This document shows, piece by piece, positions 38,554-45,569 of a stretch of DNA of 45,569 nucleotides. Position 1 is the first letter of the stretch; the number at the start of each line of letters is the position of its first letter. A program made the translations under genes and the position numbers. The notes below the pieces were generated by a model. That model searched no databases. It was not told the DNA's origin and saw only the letters and a list, made by a program, of their open reading frames with translations. The DNA comes from Candidatus Rokuibacteriota bacterium (GTDB lineage Bacteria > Methylomirabilota > Methylomirabilia > Rokubacteriales > CSP1-6), in contig QHSB01000081.1 in NCBI GenBank assembly GCA_003220335.1, forward strand, positions 1 to 45,569, written 5' to 3'.

Positions 38554-40854
38554 CTACTTGATGGCGACGGCTTTGACTTGCTTGACGTCGGTGAGGCCGT
38601 CGAGCGCCTTGAGAATGCCGTCCTGGACGAGGGTGGTCATCCCGTCGGCCTTGGCCGTGGTGACCATCTCCACCACGCGCGCCTTGTTGGCGATCAGGCG
38701 CTTCATGCCATCGTTGGCCACCAGCAACTCGTGGATGCCGGCGCGCCCGCGGTATCCGGAGTTGTTGCAGTTGCCGCAGCCCTTGCCGCGGAAGAGCACG
38801 AAGTCGTCGTTGTAGTCGATGCCGAACTTCGCCGTCTCTTCCTTGCCGCCGAAGGCGTGCTCCAGCTCGGCGTACTCGTCCTCGTCGGGGTGGTACTCCT
38901 CCTTGCACTCGGTGCAGATCCGCTTCACGAGACGCTGGGCCAGCACGGCCAGCAGCGCGTCGGAGAAGTTGAACGGATCGAGACCCATGTCGAGAAGCCG
39001 GATGACCGTCTCCACCGCGCTGTTCGTGTGCAGCGTGCTCAAGACGAGGTGACCGGTCAGCGAGGCCTCGATGCCCGTCTCGGCCGTTTCCTCGTCGCGC
39101 ATCTCGCCGACCATGATCACGTCGGGATCGGCGCGCAGGAACGCGCGCATGGCCTGCGCGAACGTGAAGCCGATCTTCGGCTGCACCTGCACCTGCCGCA
39201 GGCCGTACTGCGTGATCTCGACGGGATCCTCGGCCGTCCAGATCTTGCGCTCCGGCTTGTTGATGTAGCCGAGCACGGAGTGCAGGGTCGTCGTCTTGCC
39301 CGAGCCGGTCGGCCCCACGCACAGGATCAGCCCGTACGGCTTTTCGGCCGCCGCCTTCATCTCCCTGAGGTTGCGGTCGAGCATGCCGAGCTTGTCGATG
39401 GGGATCGGCTCGCTGGCCGAGAGGATCCGCATGACGACGTCCTCGTTGCCGCCCTGGGTCGGCACGGTGGCCACGCGCAGCTCGATCTCGCGGCCGTCCG
39501 GTACCTTGAACTTGATCTTGCCGTCCTGCGGCTTGCGGCGCTCGGCGATGTCGAGCATGGCCATGATCTTGATGCGGGCGACGAGGGCGCGCCGGAAGGC
39601 CCCGGGAACGCGCTGGTACTCGTTGCACGCGCCGTCGACGCGCAGCCGGATCATCGTGTCCTTCTGCGACCCGTACGGCTCGATGTGGATGTCCGAGGCG
39701 CGCGCCTTGAACGCGTCCACGATCACCTGGTTGGCGAGCCGGATGACCGCGCTGTCGTTCTCGTCGACCTCCGAGCCGCCGGCGTCCATCTCCTTCTCGG
39801 CCGCCGCCTCGTTGCCGAGATCGGAGAGGATGTCGCTCATGCTGCCGCGCGGGCCGCTGCCGCCCTCGCCGCCGACCGCGGCCAGGAACTGCTGGATGTC
39901 GTGTTTGAGGCCGACGGCCAGCTGGACCTTGTGACCGCGCATGACCTGGTGGATCGAGTCGACGCGCTGGATGTCTTGCGGGTTGTCGATCAGCACGACG
40001 GTCGAGCCGTCGTGCTCGCGCTTGAGCGGCAGCCAGAGGTTGCGCTTCAGGAACTCCAGCTTGAGGTCCCTCAGGAGCTCGGGCGACGGAATGACCCGCT
40101 CGCTGAACTCGATGAAGGGCACGCGATAGAACTGGCTCAGCGACGCCCCCAGCTCACCCTTGGGGATCTTGTACTGGTCCATCAGAATCGCCTCGACGTC
40201 GGTGTTCTTGTGACGGGCGGCGGCGATGGCCGTGTTGATGTCGTCCTGGCTCATGAGCCCCTGGGCGAGCAGGTAGTCGAACTTCGTCCCGCGGCGCTGA
40301 CCGAGCTGCTGCTGGTTGTGGAAGGCGACGCCCAGCGTCTTGGCGATGCGCGCGACGTTGAGCTCGTCGTCCTTGGTGAACCGGCCGCCCTTCTTCTTGT
40401 TCAGCAGCTGCATCACGCCGACGACCCGGTTCTCGTGCAGGATCGGCATGCCGAGGATCTGCGTGGTGCGGTAGCCGGTCTTCTTGTCCCAGGACGAGTC
40501 GAACCGCAGCTTGGCGTTGATCTTGGTGAGCTCGCCGGTGTCGTAGGCGTCGGCGATGTTGACCGTTTGGCGGCTGGTGGCCACGAAGCCCGCCACCGAG
40601 CTCTCGTTGACCGGGAGCCGGATCTCCCTGACCGTGTCCAGGGCGAGGAACTTCGAGTAGAGCTCCTTCTTCTCCATGTCCGCCGCGTAGAGCGTCAGGC
40701 GGTCGGCGGCGAGGAAGGCGAGAATCTCACCCTGGATCTCGATGAAGATCGTGTCCAGGGTCTTGGCGGAGTGGATCCGGTCGATCAGCTGGACGAGCTT
40801 CTGCTCGTTGGCCAGCCTTTCCTGCAACACCAGAACGGAGTCCTGGACCGCCAA
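38554..40854 (-). CDS. GAF-containing GspE/PilB-type secretion/pilus assembly ATPase (GAF, MshEN, GspE)
   Basis: GPTGSGKTTTLHSVLGYIN Walker A; LRADPDVIMVGEMRDEETAETGIEASLTGHLVLSTLHTN; CTECKEEYHP...CGNCNNSGY zinc motif; TTG at 40854 after GGAGGGAC, alternative ATG at 40917. Confidence 0.92.
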   Translation of the reverse strand: MAVQDSVLVLQERLANEQKLVQLIDRIHSAKTLDTIFIEIQGEILAFLAADRLTLYAADMEKKELYSKFLALDTVREIRLPVNESSVAGFVATSRQTVNIADAYDTGELTKINAKLRFDSSWDKKTGYRTTQILGMPILHENRVVGVMQLLNKKKGGRFTKDDELNVARIAKTLGVAFHNQQQLGQRRGTKFDYLLAQGLMSQDDINTAIAAARHKNTDVEAILMDQYKIPKGELGASLSQFYRVPFIEFSERVIPSPELLRDLKLEFLKRNLWLPLKREHDGSTVVLIDNPQDIQRVDSIHQVMRGHKVQLAVGLKHDIQQFLAAVGGEGGSGPRGSMSDILSDLGNEAAAEKEMDAGGSEVDENDSAVIRLANQVIVDAFKARASDIHIEPYGSQKDTMIRLRVDGACNEYQRVPGAFRRALVARIKIMAMLDIAERRKPQDGKIKFKVPDGREIELRVATVPTQGGNEDVVMRILSASEPIPIDKLGMLDRNLREMKAAAEKPYGLILCVGPTGSGKTTTLHSVLGYINKPERKIWTAEDPVEITQYGLRQVQVQPKIGFTFAQAMRAFLRADPDVIMVGEMRDEETAETGIEASLTGHLVLSTLHTNSAVETVIRLLDMGLDPFNFSDALLAVLAQRLVKRICTECKEEYHPDEDEYAELEHAFGGKEETAKFGIDYNDDFVLFRGKGCGNCNNSGYRGRAGIHELLVANDGMKRLIANKARVVEMVTTAKADGMTTLVQDGILKALDGLTDVKQVKAVAIK

Positions 40855-40931
40855 AGTCCCTCCCCGGTGGCTGAAATCTGCTTGATCAGAATAGCAGAAT
40901 GGCCGGGTTGCCCGCACCGGGGTTGTCGGGG

Positions 40932-42617
40932 TCAGAACACCGGTTTCTCGACGTAGGAGCCCCAGATGTTGCGGAGGCGGTTGACGATCTCCCCCATCGA
41001 TGCCCTTGCCCGGACCAGGGCGATGGTCGGCTCCATGAGGTTGGCGGCGGGGTCCGACGCCGCCCGCGCGAGGCGGTCCAGCAGCCCCGCGACCTCACGC
41101 TCGTCACGCCGGGCGCGCACGGCGCGCAGCCGGGCCACCTGGCGGGCCTCGGTTTCGGGGGGCACCCGGTGAATCGGCATGTCCGCGGCGGCGGTGGCCG
41201 GTTCGACGTACTTGTTGACCCCGATCACGGGCGCGTCGCCGGAGGCCTTGCGGCGCGCGAACGCGTAGGCCGAGTCGGCGATCTCCCGCTGGAACCAGCC
41301 GGCCTCGATGGCGGCGACGGTACCCCCCATCTCGTCCACGTTTTTCAGGATCGCGAGCACCTCGCGCTCGATGCGCGTGGTGAGCGCCTCGACGTAATAG
41401 GAGCCGCCGAGGGGGTCGACGACGTTGGGCACGCGCGTCTCGTCCGCGATGATCTGCTGCGTTCGCAAGGCCAGCTTCATCGCCTCCTCGGAGGGGATGG
41501 CGTACGCCTCGTCCAGGCCGTTGGTGTGCAACGACTGCGCGCCGCCCAGCACGGCCGATAGCGCCTGCAGCGCGGTGCGCACGACGTTGTTCATCGGCTG
41601 CGCGCGCGTGAGCGTGGCCGCCGCCGTCTGGCAGTGGAAGCGCAGGCGCATCGACTCCGGCCGGGTGGCGCCGAAGCGCTCCTTCATGATCCTGGCCCAC
41701 ACGCGGCGGGCCGCGCGGAACTTGGCCGCCTCCTCGAAGAAGTCGGCCTGGGCGACGAAATAGAAGGCCAGCCGCGGCGCGAAGGCGTCCACGGCCACCC
41801 CACTCCTGACAACCTCCTCGACGTAGGCGATGCCGTTGGCCATGGTGAAGGCGACCTCCTGCACCGACGTCGCCCCCGCCTCCGAGATGTGATAGCCGCT
41901 GATGTTGACCGGGTTGTAGCGCGCCATGCGTTCGGCACAGAACACGATCATGTCGCGCATCAGCCGCAGCGACGGGCGGATCGGGAAGATCCACTCCTTC
42001 TGCGCGACGTACTCCTTGAGGATGTCGGCCTGCACGGTGCCCGAGAGGCGGTTGAGGTCGAAGCCGCGCGCCTGCGCGACCGCGATGTACATGGCGAGCA
42101 GGATCCAGGCGGTCGGGTTGATCGTCATCGAGACGGAGATCGTCTCGAGATCGATCCCCGCGAAGAGCGCCTCGACGTCCTCGATGGTGTCGACGGCCAC
42201 GCCCTCGCGTCCCACCTCGCCGAGCGACCGGGGATCGTCCGAGTCGTAGCCCATCAGCGTCGGCATATCGAAGTCGCACGACAGCCCCGTCTGTCCCTGC
42301 GCGATGAGGTACTTGAAGCGGCCGTTCGTGTCCTCGCCGGTGCCGAAACCCGCGATCTGCCGCATCGTCCAGAGCCGGCCGCGGTACATCGTCGGGTAGG
42401 GCCCGCGCGTGAACGGCCAGCGTCCCGGCCACCCGATGTCGCTCCACGGCGTGTCGGCGACGTCCTCGGGCGTGTAGATGCGCTGCACGGGCAGACCCGA
42501 CCCCGTGCGGTACTCGGAACGGGCCTCGGGCTGGCGCCCGACGAACTCCGCCAGCTCGCGAGCCTCCCATGCCTGCCGCTCCGTGCGGATTCGATCGATC
42601 GCCTCGGGATCAAACAT
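40932..42617 (-). CDS. hcmA: Acyl-CoA mutase large subunit, 2-hydroxyisobutyryl-CoA mutase (HcmA)-like
   Basis: Methylmalonyl-CoA mutase superfamily; [13 protein letters not shown] (Ile88), [15 protein letters not shown] (Asp115), EYVAQKEW (Gln206); no C-terminal B12 domain. Confidence 0.82.
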   Translation of the reverse strand: MFDPEAIDRIRTERQAWEARELAEFVGRQPEARSEYRTGSGLPVQRIYTPEDVADTPWSDIGWPGRWPFTRGPYPTMYRGRLWTMRQIAGFGTGEDTNGRFKYLIAQGQTGLSCDFDMPTLMGYDSDDPRSLGEVGREGVAVDTIEDVEALFAGIDLETISVSMTINPTAWILLAMYIAVAQARGFDLNRLSGTVQADILKEYVAQKEWIFPIRPSLRLMRDMIVFCAERMARYNPVNISGYHISEAGATSVQEVAFTMANGIAYVEEVVRSGVAVDAFAPRLAFYFVAQADFFEEAAKFRAARRVWARIMKERFGATRPESMRLRFHCQTAAATLTRAQPMNNVVRTALQALSAVLGGAQSLHTNGLDEAYAIPSEEAMKLALRTQQIIADETRVPNVVDPLGGSYYVEALTTRIEREVLAILKNVDEMGGTVAAIEAGWFQREIADSAYAFARRKASGDAPVIGVNKYVEPATAAADMPIHRVPPETEARQVARLRAVRARRDEREVAGLLDRLARAASDPAANLMEPTIALVRARASMGEIVNRLRNIWGSYVEKPVF

Positions 42618-42677
42618 AGCTTCTTCCTCATTTGGCGTCGGGGCGGCTTCGCGGGGCTCCGCCGCCCGACGGTCGGG

Positions 42678-44096
42678 CTAAGAGTGCGTGATGCCTTTCT
42701 TGTAGACATCTCGATCGTCGATGACCCGGCGCGCCTTGAATTCCGTGCGCGGCAGCGCGCCCTCCGGCACCAGCTCGATCAGCGGGGTGACCCCCAGCCG
42801 CGCGCGCAGCCGCTCCTTCATGCGCGCGGCGAGGGCGGCGCGGGGCGCCTCGGCGGCGTGGCTCGCCGCGTACTCCGCGCGCACGAGCAATTCGTCCATC
42901 GTCTCGCGCCGCGAGACGATCACCCTGAACTCGCCGCCGAAGCCCTCGATGGCGCGCAGCGTGTCCTCGATCGCGCCCGGATAGATGTTCTCGCCGCGCA
43001 CGATGAACATGTCGTCGATCCGCCCGTAGAGACCCAGTGGCAGGCGCGGGTACGTGCGCCCGCACGGGCACGGCTCGTCGGTCCAGCGCGCGAGATCGCC
43101 GGAGACGAGGCGGATCATCGGCTGCGACGTGCGCTCGAGATGCGTGTAGACGGGCGTGCCCTCGCCGCCGAACGGCACGGGCGCGAACGTCTGGGGATCG
43201 CAGACCTGCGTGTAGACGATGTCCTGCCAGAGGTGCATGCCGGTGCGCCGCCGGCACTCGCCGTTCGTCATCCACGGGGTCATCTCGGCCATGCTGCCCA
43301 TGTCGATGCACGCGCCGCCGAAGGTGTCCTCGATGAGCCGCTTGGTGGCCGCGATGCCGGCGCCGGGCTCGCCGGAGAAGAACAGCGTGCGGAAGCCGAA
43401 GTCGCGCGGCTCGAGGCCCTCGCGGCGCGCGGTCTCCGCGAAGTGCAGCGCATAGGACGGCGTGCCGTAGAAGGCCGTCGGTCGGAGGTCGCGCGCCCAC
43501 TGGACCGCCATCAGCGTCTGGCCCGGCACCCCGGCGCCGAACGGGAACACGGCGGCGCCGAGCCGCTCGCAGCCCTTCAGCGCGCCCCACGAGCCGAGGT
43601 ACAGGCTGAAGAACGACGCGATCAAGACGCGGTCGTCGGGCCGTAGGCCCGCGGCCCAGAGGACGCGCGCGTGGGCCTCGCCGATGCGCTCCCAGTCGTC
43701 GCGGCCGACGCCGAACACCGTGGGGCGGCCGGTGGTGCCGCTGCTGCCGTGGATGCGCGCGATCTCGCGCGGCTCGAGGCAGAGATAGTCGCCGAAGGGT
43801 GGCGCGGCCGCCTGCGCGGCACGCAGGTCCGCCTTCTCCACGACCGGAAACCTCGCGAGATCCGCCAGCGTGCGCAGTGTCGCCGGCGCCACACCGGCGG
43901 CCTCCCAGCGGCGGCGATAGAAGGCGCTGCGCTCCCACGCGTACTGCACCTGGGCGCGAAGCTTGGCGAGCACGATCTCGTCGCGCGTTTTCGGATCGGC
44001 GCACTCGAGCTCGGGCGCCCAGTACTCGGCGTCCGGCGCCGGCCGCCACACCGGATCGTAGCGCGGGGGCCAGGACGGCGCGGCCGGCGTGGTCAT
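42678..44096 (-). CDS. Phenylacetate-CoA ligase-family acyl-CoA ligase
   Basis: [17 protein letters not shown]-loop; [44 protein letters not shown]. Confidence 0.88.
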   Translation of the reverse strand: MTTPAAPSWPPRYDPVWRPAPDAEYWAPELECADPKTRDEIVLAKLRAQVQYAWERSAFYRRRWEAAGVAPATLRTLADLARFPVVEKADLRAAQAAAPPFGDYLCLEPREIARIHGSSGTTGRPTVFGVGRDDWERIGEAHARVLWAAGLRPDDRVLIASFFSLYLGSWGALKGCERLGAAVFPFGAGVPGQTLMAVQWARDLRPTAFYGTPSYALHFAETARREGLEPRDFGFRTLFFSGEPGAGIAATKRLIEDTFGGACIDMGSMAEMTPWMTNGECRRRTGMHLWQDIVYTQVCDPQTFAPVPFGGEGTPVYTHLERTSQPMIRLVSGDLARWTDEPCPCGRTYPRLPLGLYGRIDDMFIVRGENIYPGAIEDTLRAIEGFGGEFRVIVSRRETMDELLVRAEYAASHAAEAPRAALAARMKERLRARLGVTPLIELVPEGALPRTEFKARRVIDDRDVYKKGITHS

Positions 44097-44500
44097 GTTC
44101 GCGGCCGCGCGGCGACCGCCTCGCGCACGCGCCGCACGACCTCGTCGGGCGGCGTGTCCTGCAGCACCACATCGGACACGCCGCACGCCCTGAGCGCAGG
44201 CACGTCCTCGTCGGGAATGACCCCGCCGACGACGAGCACGGTGTCCTCCGCCTGATGCTCGCGGAGCAGCTGCGCGATCCGGGGCACGAGCGTGAGGTGG
44301 GCGCCGGAGAGGATGCTGATGCCGATCGCGTCGACGTCCTCCTGGACGGCGGCCGCGACGACCTCTTCGGGCGTGCGGTGCAGGCCGGTGTAGACGACGT
44401 CCATGCCGGCGTCGCGGAGCGCGCGTGCCACGATCTTCACGCCGCGGTCGTGGCCGTCGAGCCCGACCTTGGCGATCAGCACGCGGATCGGCGGCGCCAT
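44093..44500 (-). CDS. hcmB: Cobalamin-binding small subunit of acyl-CoA mutase (HcmB-like)
   Basis: [42 protein letters not shown] (DxHxxG); [20 protein letters not shown] overlap with ligase. Confidence 0.9.
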   Translation of the reverse strand: MAPPIRVLIAKVGLDGHDRGVKIVARALRDAGMDVVYTGLHRTPEEVVAAAVQEDVDAIGISILSGAHLTLVPRIAQLLREHQAEDTVLVVGGVIPDEDVPALRACGVSDVVLQDTPPDEVVRRVREAVAARPRT

Positions 44501-44537
44501 GGCCGCCAATTGTACCGTGTTACCTTCGGCGCATCCG

Positions 44538-45569
44538 ATGACCAGCGACCCCGGTTTCTTCCGTGACCTCGCCTGGGTCATCGTCGCCGCCGTCGCCGGC
44601 GGCGCGCTGGCGTGGCTCGCCCGCCAGCCGCTGATCCTCGGCTACGTCGTGGGCGGCATTCTCGTCGGCCGCTTCACGCCAGGGCCCACCGTGTCCGACA
44701 CCCACACCTTCGAGCTGTTCGCCGAGATCGGGGTCGTCCTGCTGATGTTCTCGGTCGGCATCGAGTTCTCGCTGCGCGACCTGCTGCGCGTCCGGTGGGT
44801 CGCGCTGCTCGGCGGACCGCTGGGCATCGTGCTCACGGCCGCGCTCGGCGCCGGCGCCGGGGTCGTGCTCGGCTGGCCGCCCGGGCAGGGGCTCGTCATC
44901 GGACTCGTCATCTCCGTGGCCAGCACGATGGTGCTGGTCCGGCTGCTCATGGACCGCGGCGAGCTGCACACGCGCCACGGCCGCGTCATGATCGGCATCT
45001 CGCTCGTCGAGGACCTCGCCGTGGTCGCGCTGACGGTCTTGCTGCCCGCGCTGGGCGCGGGCGTGACCGAGCGGCCTATCGCGGTGGCGATCGCGTTCGG
45101 CAAGGCGGCGCTCGTGCTGGTCCCCGCCCTGTTCCTGGCCGCGCGCGTCGTCCCGGCCCTCATGCGCCGCGTGGCGCGAACGCAGAACGACGAGCTGTTC
45201 CTGCTCGTCGTCCTCGCCATCGGGCTCGGCACCGGCGCCCTCACGCAGGCGGTGGGGCTGTCGGTCGCGCTCGGGGCCTTCCTGGCCGGGCTCATCATCA
45301 GCACCTCCGACTACGCGCACGAGACCATCGCGCGCCTGCTGCCGCTGCGCGACGTCTTCGTGGCGATGTTCTTCGTCACCGTCGGGATGCTGGTCGACCC
45401 CTTCGCCGTGGCCGCCAACCTGCCGCTGCTGGCCGCCCTCATCGTGTTGATCGTCGTGGGCAAGGCGGTCATCCGCTTCGCCATCGTGCGGCTCTTCGGC
45501 TACCCCTGGGCGACGGCGGCGCGGGTCGGCGTCGGGCTCGCCCAGATCGGAGAGTTCTCGTTCATCCTC
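44538..45569 (+). CDS. Kef-type/CPA2 cation:proton antiporter, 3' truncated by window
   Basis: [54 protein letters not shown]; open to window end (absent from ORF track). Confidence 0.92.
   Translation, partial: MTSDPGFFRDLAWVIVAAVAGGALAWLARQPLILGYVVGGILVGRFTPGPTVSDTHTFELFAEIGVVLLMFSVGIEFSLRDLLRVRWVALLGGPLGIVLTAALGAGAGVVLGWPPGQGLVIGLVISVASTMVLVRLLMDRGELHTRHGRVMIGISLVEDLAVVALTVLLPALGAGVTERPIAVAIAFGKAALVLVPALFLAARVVPALMRRVARTQNDELFLLVVLAIGLGTGALTQAVGLSVALGAFLAGLIISTSDYAHETIARLLPLRDVFVAMFFVTVGMLVDPFAVAANLPLLAALIVLIVVGKAVIRFAIVRLFGYPWATAARVGVGLAQIGEFSFIL

Noticed and set aside
38485-40956. 823-aa plus-strand ORF over the PilB-like gene
   Set aside because: Antisense; minus strand has complete ATPase motifs
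40932-42617. Straight annotation as methylmalonyl-CoA mutase
   Set aside because: Diagnostic residues are Ile/Asp/Gln rather than Tyr/Ala/Arg, and the operon contains a CoA ligase
41634-43646. 670-aa plus-strand ORF over the mutase and ligase
   Set aside because: Antisense; composition artefact

Overview
High-GC bacterial chromosomal window with dense coding on both strands; I could not assign a taxon from the sequence alone. From left to right: an F-type ATP synthase operon (atpB C-terminus, then E-F-H-A-G-D-C); a DUF2092/secreted-protein pair; an accessory patch with a sensor kinase, an IS3-like orfA remnant, a truncated tyrosine recombinase, and tRNA-Glu(CTC) and tRNA-Gln(CTG); an outer-membrane-like protein; two paralog-like membrane proteins, one with an RVERPD/E hexapeptide repeat tail; an HU protein; a 5xGAF hybrid histidine kinase divergent from a response regulator; a half-size permease; a UbiD/UbiA/UbiE quinone cluster; a lipoprotein MetX-like acyltransferase; a two-gene NAD-type formate dehydrogenase (fused NuoE/F plus FdhA); alpha/beta hydrolases; a DUF4015 plus polysaccharide deacetylase pair; a serine-hydrolase/NamZ (DUF1343) fusion; an NAD-binding epimerase-like protein; an MFS transporter; a GAF-containing GspE/PilB ATPase; a three-gene B12 mutase operon (small subunit, CoA ligase, large subunit); and the start of a Kef-type antiporter. 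The strongest finding is the mutase operon. Its large subunit carries the residues diagnostic of 2-hydroxyisobutyryl-CoA mutase (Ile88, Asp115, Gln206), not those of methylmalonyl-CoA mutase. Other points worth checking are an in-frame hairpin-repeat insertion in fdhA, the AmiE-like/NamZ fusion, an apparently CTG-initiated small ORF, a 17-bp tandem duplication across a stop codon, and a recombinase relic beside the tRNA pair.
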